Position numbers and translations under genes: made by a program. From Streptomyces sp. NBC_00287 (lineage in GTDB: Bacteria; Actinomycetota; Actinomycetes; Streptomycetales; Streptomycetaceae), in contig NZ_CP108053.1 of the NCBI RefSeq assembly GCF_036173105.1, positions 2,666,001 through 2,730,000 of the forward strand: a stretch of 64,000 nt of DNA. The letters run 5' to 3'. Below are positions 8,611 through 17,233 of this stretch, piece by piece. The notes under the pieces are model-generated. The model saw only the letters and a program-made list of their open reading frames with translations. It searched no databases and had not been told where the DNA came from. Position 1 is the first letter of the stretch, and each line of letters opens with the position of its first letter.

Positions 8611-9389
8611 CAAGCCTCGCGCCACACCCCCAGCTCGTACTTCTTCAGCAGCGAGCTCAGTCCCAGGCTGCGGGAGTCCGGGCAGAAGCGGCTGGTCGGG
8701 AGTTCGTACTCCACGTGGAAGACCGCCTTGTCCGCGTCGATGAACGGCTTCAGCGCGCCGCACTCCCTGTACTGCGCGCACTGCTCGTTCACCGCGAAGT
8801 CGAAGTCGTCCACCAGTTCCGGGATCTGGTCCAGGTCGTTCTTCAGGCCGACGGCGAGGCCGCGGTCGTGGGCGAGTTTCGCGATCAGGCGGTTGTAGCG
8901 CAGCTGGTCACGGGCGGTGAGCGGGAAGCCGGTGCGGTTGCGGTAGCCATCCATGTTGTCCGGTTCGACCGCGTCGAAGCCCTTGTCCCGGCACATGTCG
9001 AGGCGGGCCGCCATCAGCGGTTCCAGTACGTCCGTGCGGCGGATGTCGAGCCAGCGCTCGCCCTCCCAGCCGTTGCCGCGGCCCAGCACCGCGTCGGGGA
9101 ACTTCTCCGCGTCCGGGCGGAAGTCCTCCCAGGCGCCGGTGGAGAGATAGCAGATCACCTTGCGGCCGTCCCGGTGCAGGCCCTCGACCGTCTTCTCCGA
9201 GTGGTCGAAGCCGTCGATGTCGTAGACCGGCACCTGCACGGATGTGTCCAGACGGCCGCTGAGCTGCCACTGCCAGTCCGTGCCGGGGCGGGGCTGCCAG
9301 CGCGGCCCTGGCGACTTGCCGTCGGAGGCGGTCGTGCAGCCCGCGAGCAGCAGGGTGAACAGGGCGGCCAGGACTACGGGGCGTCTCAC
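8607..9389 (-). CDS. Lipoprotein endo-alpha-1,4-galactosaminidase-like glycoside hydrolase (GH114, Ega3-like)
   Basis: 260 residues from the GTG at 9389: lipoprotein signal (VVLAALFTLLLAGC), then a TIM-barrel hydrolase with YDIDGFD, RKVICYLSTGAWEDFRPD, FDAVEPDNMDGY (probable acidic catalytic region) and LAVGLKNDLDQI. These are the landmarks of the GH114 family, whose characterised members cleave alpha-1,4-galactosamine polymers. The start overlaps the stop of the preceding Sph3-like gene as GTGA, so the two are translationally coupled. Last gene of the exopolysaccharide operon. Substrate is inferred from family and neighbours. Confidence 0.85.
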   Translation of the reverse strand: MRRPVVLAALFTLLLAGCTTASDGKSPGPRWQPRPGTDWQWQLSGRLDTSVQVPVYDIDGFDHSEKTVEGLHRDGRKVICYLSTGAWEDFRPDAEKFPDAVLGRGNGWEGERWLDIRRTDVLEPLMAARLDMCRDKGFDAVEPDNMDGYRNRTGFPLTARDQLRYNRLIAKLAHDRGLAVGLKNDLDQIPELVDDFDFAVNEQCAQYRECGALKPFIDADKAVFHVEYELPTSRFCPDSRSLGLSSLLKKYELGVWREAC

Positions 9390-10024
9390 CGGGCGGGCTC
9401 CAAGGCGTGCGGCAACGTACCCCACGGATGATCTCCCACTCCGGGCACCGCACAGTGCACCGTGGCCCCGCGCGCCCGCGCCAGCTGCTCCGCATCGACG
9501 CCGGCCGGGACGCCGTACAGCAGATGGCATACGCGTACCCCGGCGCCGTAAGTGACCGGCTGCGGGGGCAGTTCGCGGTACGTCGACCAGGTTCCCTCGA
9601 AGGTGACCAGCACGTCGGCGATGCGTGCGTAGGAGGGGTGGGGCGGGGTGCCGTGGTTGAGGACGAGCGGGCCGCGGGTTGCCGACGCCAGTTGACGGTA
9701 GTACGCGAACTCCGGCTGCCCCGAGGCCACTTGGTCAAGGAACACGCCGTCCGTGCCGTACCAGTCGCGGTGGCGGGTGAGGTCGCGGACCACGTCGGCG
9801 TGCGGTCGGTGGCCGTATGCCGTGTCCGTGTAGGCAAGGACCCGGACGTCCACCGACCGCAGCCGGGCGGCGAGTTCGGCGAAGGCCGGGTCGGGGCGGT
9901 CGCCGGGGCCGCTGGACGGGTTGAGGATCACGCCGTACAGGCGGGGCGCGGCGGCGACGATCGCGTTCCACTCGGCCGGGCGGACGGCGGGGTGCTCGTA
10001 GTACGGGACCAACAGGGTGCTCAT
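9386..10024 (-). CDS. Spherulin-4-like glycoside hydrolase (GH135/Sph3-like)
   Basis: 212 residues. Nearly the whole protein matches the spherulation-specific family 4 pattern: LVPYYEHPA, YGVILNPSSGPGDRPDPAF, VRVLAYTDTAYGHR, WYGTDGVFLDQ and LVLNHGTPPHP. The founding fungal member Sph3 hydrolyses galactosaminogalactan and is needed for its production. There is no signal peptide, so unlike the fungal enzyme it may act inside the cell or be exported another way. Starts inside the stop of the membrane gene (ATGA) and overlaps the GH114 gene (GTGA). Confidence 0.87.
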   Translation of the reverse strand: MSTLLVPYYEHPAVRPAEWNAIVAAAPRLYGVILNPSSGPGDRPDPAFAELAARLRSVDVRVLAYTDTAYGHRPHADVVRDLTRHRDWYGTDGVFLDQVASGQPEFAYYRQLASATRGPLVLNHGTPPHPSYARIADVLVTFEGTWSTYRELPPQPVTYGAGVRVCHLLYGVPAGVDAEQLARARGATVHCAVPGVGDHPWGTLPHALEPAR

Positions 10025-11580
10025 CTGTGGGCGGTTGCCCTTCCCAGCAGAGCGCACACCAGGGCGCACTGGGCCGCGGCCGCCACGCCGTACACCGCCA
10101 CGCCCACCGTGTGCGGGTCGCCGATGTGGCTGACCAGGGCAATCGTCTGGGCGAGGGCGGCCAGGACGCAGATCAGGGCGGCGCCGATCACCGCGCCGAA
10201 CGACTGCAGCAGCAGGCCCGTCCACATCACCACGCCGAGCAGAAGCAGAGCGGCCAGTCGGATGCCGGTGAGGCCGGGGGCGTGCGGCCACAGGGCGGCG
10301 GTGGCAAGGTCGAGGGCGAGCAGCGCGGCCAGATAGGCGGCGAGGCATACGACGACCGTGCGCGCCGTCCTCCGCCGGAACGCCCTCGGGGTACTGCTGG
10401 CACGCAGACCCGCGAGACTGCCGCTGCGGAAGCGGTACAGCAGCCACTCGGCGGGGCCCATGCTGAGGGTGAGCGCCACGGCGGCGGGCGCGGCCACGGC
10501 TGCCCCGCCCTCGCCCGCCAGTACGTCACCGAGGGCCGCGTACACGACGAGAACCCCGCTGCCCAGCCCGAACAGGGCGTACGGGAGGGAGCCGGTGAGG
10601 CCGGGGGCGGAGAGGCCCCGATAGGTTCCGCCTTCCGGTGCGCCGGAGGCCGAGGGGCGGCTGTCGGCAGGCGTCGAAGCCTCGCGCGTGTCGAGGGCTC
10701 CGAAGGGCAGCAGTGCGGTGAAGGCCGCGAGCCGGCTTCCCTCCCCCGCAGGCGCCACTTCCCGCAGCGCCAGCGCCGCCACCGCGATCAATGACCCCAG
10801 CAGCAGTACGAGTCTCGCGGCGTCCGGGACCGGCTGGACCAGCGCCAGTGCCGCTCCCGCCGTCATCGGCAACAGCGCTGCCAGTAGGGCACGTTCGCGG
10901 CCCATCACCAACAGGGCCGTGGCCGCGCCCAGGTAGCAGGACTGCCCTGCCGCGAAGACGACCGCCGCCGGGGCCGCCGTACCGGCGACGGCGAGGGCCA
11001 CGAGGGCGCCGAGCAGCGCACCCACCGGCCCGCCCAGCAGCAGGGAGCGGCGGGCGGCGGAGCGGTCGCCCAATCCCAGCCAGGAGTACGCCCGATGCGC
11101 GAGCCCCTGGTTCCAGGTCCAGCCGAACAGGGCGCCCGCCAGCAGCGGAACCGTGCCTGCAGGGAGGCCGAAGTCGCCCTCGGGGCCCGCGAGCAGGGGT
11201 GCGCCCAGGACGTAGCCGAAGCCGGGCAGGGCGAAGACGACCCCGCGCAGGAGGCAGCCCAGCAGGCCTACTTGCCAAGGGTCGTGGGCGGGGCCGGCCG
11301 GCTCGGGGTAGCGGCGCGCCACGCGCTCGTACAGCTCCTCCGCCAGCGCGAAGGAGTTCTTGACGCCGTAGCGCTCACGTATCTGGTCGTCCGAGAGGCC
11401 GTCCGACTCCAACAGCGCGGCTATCTCGTCGGGATGGACGGCCGCCGCTACGAATTCGTCGAGCCGCTCGGCCAGTTCGTCGAGCGGGTCGGGCTGCGCC
11501 CAGCTGGGTGTGCGCTGTCGGGGGATCGCGGGCAGGGCGTCGGGGCGGGCGCCCGGGGGCATCCACAGGCTTCCGCTCAC
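10021..11580 (-). CDS. Polytopic membrane protein of the exopolysaccharide locus (possible PelG-like exporter)
   Basis: 519 residues. The first ~100 residues are cytosolic and acidic (PLDELAERLDEFVAAAVHPD), followed by roughly ten to twelve hydrophobic helices to the C-terminus, broken by a hydrophilic loop near residue 300 (LDTREASTPADSRPSAS). I see no enzyme motif. Its place between a PelF-like glycosyltransferase and two polysaccharide hydrolases, with GTGA and ATGA overlaps on both sides, suggests the PelG-like transport or polymerisation role, but I cannot show PelG homology by eye. Confidence 0.8.
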   Translation of the reverse strand: MSGSLWMPPGARPDALPAIPRQRTPSWAQPDPLDELAERLDEFVAAAVHPDEIAALLESDGLSDDQIRERYGVKNSFALAEELYERVARRYPEPAGPAHDPWQVGLLGCLLRGVVFALPGFGYVLGAPLLAGPEGDFGLPAGTVPLLAGALFGWTWNQGLAHRAYSWLGLGDRSAARRSLLLGGPVGALLGALVALAVAGTAAPAAVVFAAGQSCYLGAATALLVMGRERALLAALLPMTAGAALALVQPVPDAARLVLLLGSLIAVAALALREVAPAGEGSRLAAFTALLPFGALDTREASTPADSRPSASGAPEGGTYRGLSAPGLTGSLPYALFGLGSGVLVVYAALGDVLAGEGGAAVAAPAAVALTLSMGPAEWLLYRFRSGSLAGLRASSTPRAFRRRTARTVVVCLAAYLAALLALDLATAALWPHAPGLTGIRLAALLLLGVVMWTGLLLQSFGAVIGAALICVLAALAQTIALVSHIGDPHTVGVAVYGVAAAAQCALVCALLGRATAHR

Positions 11581-13097
11581 CAGTCGGTCCCGTCCGTCGC
11601 GACCTTCTCGTACCAGGGGTCACGCAGTTCGAGAGTCCAGTCGGCGACGGTCTCGACCGTCGGCTCGTACACCTCGGGCAGACCCGCGAGCTCCTGGTAG
11701 ATCGTCCGGAAGGCGTCCACGGAGCGGCGCAGCGTGAACCGGTCGATGACGCGCTGGCGGGACAACTCGCCCAGCCGAAGGCGCCGTTCGTCGTCCTTCA
11801 ACAGCGTGAGCGCGGCCGCGGCCATCTTCTCCGGCTCGCGCGGCGGGACGACCAGGCCGGTGTCGCCGACCGCCTCGCGCACTCCGCCGACGTCCGTCGA
11901 GACCGTCGTACGGCCGCAGGACATGGCCTCGATGAGGGAGAACGGGAAGCCCTCGGAGATCGACGACAGCATGACCACGTGTCCGGCGGCATAGGCGCGC
12001 CAGACCTCGCTGATACGGCCCTCGAAGCTGAGGCCGTCGGTGACGCCGAGTTCGGCGGCGAGCTTCTCCAGTTTCGTCTTGTACGCCTCGCCGCCGGGCG
12101 GGACCGGACCGAACAACCGCAGGCGGGTCTCGGGGAGTTCGGCGCGGACCATGGCGTAGGCGCGGAGGAGGGTTTCGAGGTCCTTGATCGGGTCGACCCG
12201 GCCGCACCAGGTGAGGGTGGGGATGTCGGGTTCGGGTCCCGCGTGCGGGAAGGCGTGCGGGTCCACGCCGTTGTAAACCGTGCGGATCTTGTCGGCGTCG
12301 GCGCCGCCGCGCTCCTCCCATCGGCGGTTGTACTGGTTACACGGTGTGATCAGGTCGGCCGCCCGATAACCGTGTGAATTCAGTTCACGGTAGAAGCCGA
12401 GCATAAACGCCTTCACGGGCCAGCGCTGTTCGGCGCTGCGGTAGCCCAGGTAGCGCTCGCGCAGATAGATGCCGTGTTCAGTGAGGAGGAACGGCACGCC
12501 GTCCAGCTTGCGGGCGGCGAGCGCGGGCAGCGTGGCCAGGCCGCTGCTCACCGCGTGCGCCACCGAGTCCTCCGGGATCCGCACGCCCAGCGGACGCAGG
12601 GCGTGTTCCAGCAGGTCGGTCGCGGTGAGCGCGTCGTGCACGGTGGGCCCGGCGGCGGCCGTCGGCAGATGCGGCATCGTCCAGATCCACATCAGCGACC
12701 GCAGCGCGGACTCGCTGCGCAGCGCGGCCGACAGCCGCCCGTCCCGGGCGAGTTGGGCCAGCTCGTACAGGGCCTCGCCGAAGTCGCAGCCGGCCTCGGG
12801 GTCCAGGAAGGAGAGCAGGAACCGCTCGTAGGAGTCGAGGAAACGGCGGCGGGTACGGCCGTATCCGATCCGCCCGCGCCCCGGTCTCGGGCCCCAGGTC
12901 GGCACGGTGACATGCCGGCGGACGTTGGACGGCAGCTCCCAGGTCACCGGTTCGCGGCCGGTGCCGGTGAGCGAGACGATGTGGAAGTCGACCTCCGGCA
13001 TGCCCTTGACGAGCTGGTCGCACCAGGTGCTGACGCCGCCGTGGACGTGTGGGTAGGTGCCTTCGGTGAGCATGGTGACGTGACGGCCGGTACGCAT
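11577..13097 (-). CDS. pelF: PelF-like GT4 glycosyltransferase
   Basis: 506 residues. The N-terminus VTMLTEGTYPHVHGGVSTWC is the PelF signature (EGTYP...GGVS.W). The second half has the GT4 donor-binding features: WCGRVDPIKDLETLLRAYAM, then EGFPFSLIEAMSCGRTTVST and GGVREAVGDTG. PelF uses UDP-activated hexosamine to build the Pel polymer; family membership suggests UDP-GalNAc or UDP-GlcNAc here. Cytosolic. Its stop overlaps the start of the membrane protein gene. The deacetylase gene lies 118 bases upstream, separated by a strong inverted repeat. Confidence 0.88.
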   Translation of the reverse strand: MRTGRHVTMLTEGTYPHVHGGVSTWCDQLVKGMPEVDFHIVSLTGTGREPVTWELPSNVRRHVTVPTWGPRPGRGRIGYGRTRRRFLDSYERFLLSFLDPEAGCDFGEALYELAQLARDGRLSAALRSESALRSLMWIWTMPHLPTAAAGPTVHDALTATDLLEHALRPLGVRIPEDSVAHAVSSGLATLPALAARKLDGVPFLLTEHGIYLRERYLGYRSAEQRWPVKAFMLGFYRELNSHGYRAADLITPCNQYNRRWEERGGADADKIRTVYNGVDPHAFPHAGPEPDIPTLTWCGRVDPIKDLETLLRAYAMVRAELPETRLRLFGPVPPGGEAYKTKLEKLAAELGVTDGLSFEGRISEVWRAYAAGHVVMLSSISEGFPFSLIEAMSCGRTTVSTDVGGVREAVGDTGLVVPPREPEKMAAAALTLLKDDERRLRLGELSRQRVIDRFTLRRSVDAFRTIYQELAGLPEVYEPTVETVADWTLELRDPWYEKVATDGTDW

Positions 13098-13134
13098 CGC
13101 TGCGCGGCTTCCCCCCTGTTTTTGCGGATGATGT

Positions 13135-13196
13135 GCGGGGAACTGCTGCCGGAGGCCGGGTGCGGTCTCGTTGTGGCTGGTCGCGCAGTTCCCCGC
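13135..13196. repeat. Inverted repeat of the common Streptomyces GCGGGGAACTGC type
   Basis: GCGGGGAACTGC at 13135-13146 is the exact reverse complement of 13185-13196. It sits between the deacetylase and pelF genes and could act as a terminator or attenuator. A shorter relative (GTTCCCCGCGCCCCTT) lies near 17170-17186. I recall this family as a frequent intergenic element in streptomycetes. Confidence 0.65.
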
Positions 13197-13215
13197 GCCC
13201 CTGAGGGCGTTCCCC

Positions 13216-15246
13216 TTACGGGAGTTTCAGCGTGAGTGCGGACTGGAGCGCCGCCGGTGTGGCCCAGGCCGAGCGCTCGCCCGCGTACGGCGTGCCGAAC
13301 GCGGTGGTCCCGAGCAGCAGTTGCTTCCTGGTGCCCTCCGGTGCCGTCACGGGGATCTGGGTTCCGGACGGGGCGCTCACCGTCACGGTCGTGCCGATGC
13401 GGTACGCCGTGACTCTGCCGTTCGCCACCGCCGTACGCCAGGCCGTGCGGCGCTGGAGTTCGGTGCCGATGGTCTTCTGGGAGAGGTTCTCCACCGGGGT
13501 GTTGTCGGCGAACAGGGCCCGGTAGTCGGCCAGGACCTTCTCCATGACCGGGTAGAGGATCCGGTCCTCGGCGAGGTTGGACTGGTGGGCGTAGTGCGGG
13601 CGGGGGTCGTTGTTGACGACGTGCCCGAGGGCGATACGGGCCTCCTGCGGGACGATGTACTGGTCGTAGCCGGTGGCCGGGTCCAGGGGCGCGTCCAGGC
13701 AGGTGGAGGCGGGGTTGGTCGTACAGACGCCGCTGCCGCCGTCCTCCGCGGAGGTGTAGATCCAGTTGTACTCGTCGGCCATCTCGGCCTCGGTGCCGGT
13801 GTTGTAGTACACGTTCATCGGGTGCCGGGGCACGGTCAGGGCGGCACCCACCGCGCGCTGTTCGGGCTCGCGGGAGTTGTCCGAGGCGACCCATTTGACG
13901 CCGTTGTCGGCGAGGGCGCCGGCCAGGTTCGGGTTGTCGTCCGGCTGCTGCGGCAGCGTCTTCAGGCCCGAGTGCTCGCCGGTGACCAGTTCGGTGCGGT
14001 CGATCGGGAGGCCCTTGGACACGGCCCAGTTGTGGTTGTCGCGGATCTGAGCGGCGATCTCGGCGCGGCTCAGGTACTTCGTCGAACCGTCCGCGTTCTT
14101 CGCGCAGCTCCACGGCACGGTCGAGGTGTCCTGGACACAGCCGAGGAAGGGATGGGTGTAGGTGTGGTTGATCCAGCGGTACTGCGCCTTGTCCGCGAGC
14201 AGCCGGGCGGTGAGCGCGTCGGTGCCGCCGTGCTCGGTCTTCCACTCCTCACCGGAACCCGCGTTGTAGACCATGTCCATGGTGAAGCCCTGGGCGCGCT
14301 GCCACTGGGCGGCGTAGGCGGCGTCCTCGGCCGTCATCCGGATGGGGTTGGTCTCCTCACCGCCACCGACGCAGTCCAGGTCGCCGGGGGTGCAGTTGCG
14401 CTCGGTGTCCCAGCGGGCGTCGGGGGCGAAGACGTCGTCCACGTGCACCGCGAAGTAGTTGCGGTCCTGGCCCAGGTGCACGCCCTGGGTCAGCCACTCG
14501 ACGATGCCCCGGGCGAGGACCCGGAACTGCTGCTGATGCTGGTTGTAGGCAAAGGTCACGACCAGCTCGCGGCGCCCGTCGTGGGCGTACTCCCCGATCA
14601 GACTGCCGCGGCCGGTGCCCTCGGGGACGGGGACGTCGACATAGCTGGTGAAGCCGGCGCGGGGGCGGGCGACGTAGCCGTAACTCTCCTGGATCGAGGG
14701 GGCGTTGTCCTCGAAGGTGAAGGCGCCGTCGAGATAGCCGAAGTACGTCGACTTCCCGGCGGCTGTGACGGCGGCCTGGCGTCCGTCGAGGCTGCCGGAC
14801 CAGCCGCCCTCGGTGGTGTAGTCGAGGCCGACGCCGGGGTGCGCCCAGGTGTAGGCGTCGACCTGCGGGATGCCGTAGGTGCGCTCGTAGGTCTCCAGGG
14901 CGGTCTGTTCGGTGGAGCCGGTGCCGAACGGGGCCTCGTTCGGCAGGACCACGCCCTGGAACTTCGCTCGCGGCCGGCCGTTCACCGTGTCGCTCAGGAA
15001 CGCCGCGGTCACGGCCGGGCGTGCCGAATCGTTCAGGTCGACGGTGGTGTACGGGATGCCGGTGCTGCGCAATTGGGCCGCGACGGCCCCGACGGCACTG
15101 CCGCCGTCGTCCACCACCAGGACCCTGAGATCGATGCGCGGCTCCACGGCCGCCGAAGCGCCGGGGACCCCCAGCCCCAGCGTCAACACTCCCGCTGCCG
15201 TCAGGGCGGCTGCGGTGTTTCTCCATCTGTGCGCGCGGTGCGCCAT
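13216..15246 (-). CDS. Secreted Agd3-like polysaccharide deacetylase (CE18/NodB-like)
   Basis: 676 residues with a clean signal peptide (RNTAAALTAAGVLTLGLGVPGASA). The catalytic core shows HVDDVFAPDARWD (DD metal/base motif) and WINHTYTHPFLGC (HTxxH metal motif), with GEHSGLKTLP later; these are the landmarks of Agd3-type deacetylases. The ~250 residues before the core resemble the accessory domains of the fungal enzyme in position. Expected role: partial deacetylation of secreted GalNAc-rich polymer. The start has GGGGGGAGG eight bases upstream. First gene of the locus, divergent from pepA. Confidence 0.85.
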   Translation of the reverse strand: MAHRAHRWRNTAAALTAAGVLTLGLGVPGASAAVEPRIDLRVLVVDDGGSAVGAVAAQLRSTGIPYTTVDLNDSARPAVTAAFLSDTVNGRPRAKFQGVVLPNEAPFGTGSTEQTALETYERTYGIPQVDAYTWAHPGVGLDYTTEGGWSGSLDGRQAAVTAAGKSTYFGYLDGAFTFEDNAPSIQESYGYVARPRAGFTSYVDVPVPEGTGRGSLIGEYAHDGRRELVVTFAYNQHQQQFRVLARGIVEWLTQGVHLGQDRNYFAVHVDDVFAPDARWDTERNCTPGDLDCVGGGEETNPIRMTAEDAAYAAQWQRAQGFTMDMVYNAGSGEEWKTEHGGTDALTARLLADKAQYRWINHTYTHPFLGCVQDTSTVPWSCAKNADGSTKYLSRAEIAAQIRDNHNWAVSKGLPIDRTELVTGEHSGLKTLPQQPDDNPNLAGALADNGVKWVASDNSREPEQRAVGAALTVPRHPMNVYYNTGTEAEMADEYNWIYTSAEDGGSGVCTTNPASTCLDAPLDPATGYDQYIVPQEARIALGHVVNNDPRPHYAHQSNLAEDRILYPVMEKVLADYRALFADNTPVENLSQKTIGTELQRRTAWRTAVANGRVTAYRIGTTVTVSAPSGTQIPVTAPEGTRKQLLLGTTAFGTPYAGERSAWATPAALQSALTLKLP

Positions 15247-15588
15247 GTGTTGTCCTCCCCCCACAAGATCCTCCTGTGGTAAATCGGAGGAGGATCCATG
15301 GAAATCATGCGAAGCGGCGAGCCGACGACTCACCGGAACGCGATGAGTGTGTCTCAGGTCACGGGGAGTGAGAGTTGGGAAGTGGCTACGACGCCACCGA
15401 CAGGTGAACGCCCGTAGGAATGAGCGAACGGGACACACGCGCGTAGGCTCGTCCCGAGTGTCAGCCGCACCGGGGAAGGCCCCGCTGAGTCCGCGCCCTC
15501 TTGTCGGAAATAGGGTCGGCCGTCGGGCCCGGTCGACCCACACCTTTCGGCCACTGCAACTTCACATCGGAAGCGAGATTTCACCACC
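15247..15588. other. Divergent intergenic region (342 bases)
   Basis: Lies between the divergent deacetylase and pepA genes and should hold both promoters. It contains a possible 39-codon frame (15298-15417) behind a very strong Shine-Dalgarno sequence. I see no clear operator or riboswitch. Confidence 0.6.
15298..15417 (+). CDS. Possible small protein, 39 aa
   Basis: ATG at 15298 preceded by GGAGGAGG with four to five bases of spacing, an excellent ribosome site. The product (MEIMRSGEPTTHRNAMSVSQ...GERP) has no membrane segment or motif. It is too short to judge coding bias reliably and could be a leader peptide or chance. Its existence rests almost wholly on the ribosome site. Confidence 0.35.
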   Translation: MEIMRSGEPTTHRNAMSVSQVTGSESWEVATTPPTGERP

Positions 15589-17112
15589 GTGACTGCTCTC
15601 ACTCTCAGCACCGCCGCGGCGCCCGGCCTGCGGGCCGACGCGATCGTGATCGGTGTCGCCAAGGGCGCCAAGGGCCCCGTGGTCGCCCCGGGCGCCGAAG
15701 CCCTGGACAAGGCCTACGACGGCCGGCTCGCCGGCGTCCTGGAGACCCTCGGTGCCTCCGGCGGCGAGGGCGAGGTGACCAAGCTCCCGGCGCCGGCCGG
15801 CTTCAAGGCGCCCCTCGTGGTGGCCGTCGGCCTCGGCGCGGAGCCCGAGAAGGACGCCGAGTACAGCGCGGAGGCGCTGCGCAAGGCCGCGGGTGCGGCA
15901 GCGCGTGCGCTCGCCGGCTCGAAGAAGGCCGCCTTCGCTCTTCCCCTCGCGGACGCCGCGGACGCCGGTGCCGTCGCGGAGGGCGCGCTGCTCGGCGCGT
16001 ACTCCTTCGACGCCTACAAGGACAACGGCAAGGACGCCAAGGGCAACGGCAAGGGCCCGCTGGGCGAGGTCGCCCTGCTCGGCGGGAAGCCGCGGGACAA
16101 GGCGTTCAAGGCCGCGGTCGAGCGGGCCACCGCCGTCATCGAGGAGCTCAACCGCGCCCGTGACCTGATCAACACCCCGCCGAACGACCTCAACCCGGAG
16201 TCGTTCGCCGCGGTCGCCCAGGTGGCGGCCAAGGAGCACGGCATCAAGGTGCAGGTGCTCGACGAGAAGGCCCTGGCCAAGGGCGGGTACGGCGGCATCC
16301 TCGGCGTCGGCGCCGGGTCCGCGGCGGGGCCGCGGCTGGTGAAGCTGTCGTACACGCACTCGAAGGCGAAGAAGCACCTCGCGTTCGTCGGCAAGGGCAT
16401 CACCTACGACTCGGGCGGCATCTCACTGAAGCCGGCGGGCCACAACGAGACGATGAAGTGCGACATGAGCGGTGCGGCCGCGGTGTTCGCGGCCGTCGTC
16501 GCCGCGGCGCGGCTGGGTCTTGAGGTCAACGTCACCGGCTGGCTGGCGCTGGCCGAGAACATGCCCTCCGGCTCCGCCACTCGGCCGGGTGATGTGCTGC
16601 GGATGTACAGCGGCAAGACCGTCGAGGTGCTCAACACCGACGCCGAGGGACGGCTGGTGCTGGCGGATGCCCTGTGGGCGGCGTCGGAGGAGAAGCCGGA
16701 CGCCATCGTGGACGTGGCGACGCTGACCGGCGCGATGGTGCTGGCGCTGGGGAACCGGACGTTCGGGGTCATGGCCAACGACGACGCGTTCCGCTCCGCG
16801 GTGGTGGAGGCTGCGGAGGAGGTCGGCGAGCCGTCGTGGCCGATGCCGCTGCCGGAGCATCTGCGCAAGGGGATGGACTCTCCCACCGCCGACATCGCGA
16901 ACATGGGTGAGCGGATGGGTGGCGGGCTTGTCGCGGGGCTCTTCCTGCGGGAGTTCGTGGGCGAGGGGATCACCTGGGCGCACATCGACATCGCGGGTCC
17001 TGCCTTCAACGAGCAGGGGCCCTTCGGGTACACGCCGAAGGGCGGTACGGGGTCTGGTGTGCGGACGCTGGTGCGGTTGGCCGAGCTGACCGCCGCGGGC
17101 GACTTGGGCTGA
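15589..17112 (+). CDS. pepA: Leucyl aminopeptidase (M17)
   Basis: 507 residues, the usual M17 length. The C-terminal catalytic domain has VGKGITYDSGGISLKPA, MKCDMSGAAAV and the family signature NTDAEGRL, which supply the two-metal ligands and the active-site Lys/Arg. Cytosolic peptide turnover. Starts at the GTG at 15589 (TALTLSTAAAPGLRADAIV). Confidence 0.95.
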   Translation: MTALTLSTAAAPGLRADAIVIGVAKGAKGPVVAPGAEALDKAYDGRLAGVLETLGASGGEGEVTKLPAPAGFKAPLVVAVGLGAEPEKDAEYSAEALRKAAGAAARALAGSKKAAFALPLADAADAGAVAEGALLGAYSFDAYKDNGKDAKGNGKGPLGEVALLGGKPRDKAFKAAVERATAVIEELNRARDLINTPPNDLNPESFAAVAQVAAKEHGIKVQVLDEKALAKGGYGGILGVGAGSAAGPRLVKLSYTHSKAKKHLAFVGKGITYDSGGISLKPAGHNETMKCDMSGAAAVFAAVVAAARLGLEVNVTGWLALAENMPSGSATRPGDVLRMYSGKTVEVLNTDAEGRLVLADALWAASEEKPDAIVDVATLTGAMVLALGNRTFGVMANDDAFRSAVVEAAEEVGEPSWPMPLPEHLRKGMDSPTADIANMGERMGGGLVAGLFLREFVGEGITWAHIDIAGPAFNEQGPFGYTPKGGTGSGVRTLVRLAELTAAGDLG

Positions 17113-17215
17113 TGATCGCCTAAGAGCTCGGGTTCGTCCGTCGTACGGCGGATGCAGGGGCGTGGGGGCTGTTCCCCGCGCCCCTTCCCTGTGTCACCCT
17201 CCCCTTCCCTTTGAG

Positions 17216-17233
17216 CGTGTGGTGTCTCACACG
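17216..17233. promoter_or_regulatory. Inverted repeat upstream of lpdA
   Basis: CGTGTG-N6-CACACG, a perfect six-base-arm inverted repeat 154 bases before the lpdA start. It is one base off the GTG-N6-GNCAC pattern recalled for Streptomyces Crp. Possible operator; regulator unproven. Confidence 0.4.

Noticed and set aside
13171..15282. 703-residue plus-strand frame
   Set aside because: Antisense to the Agd3-like deacetylase, which has signal peptide, motifs and ribosome site.
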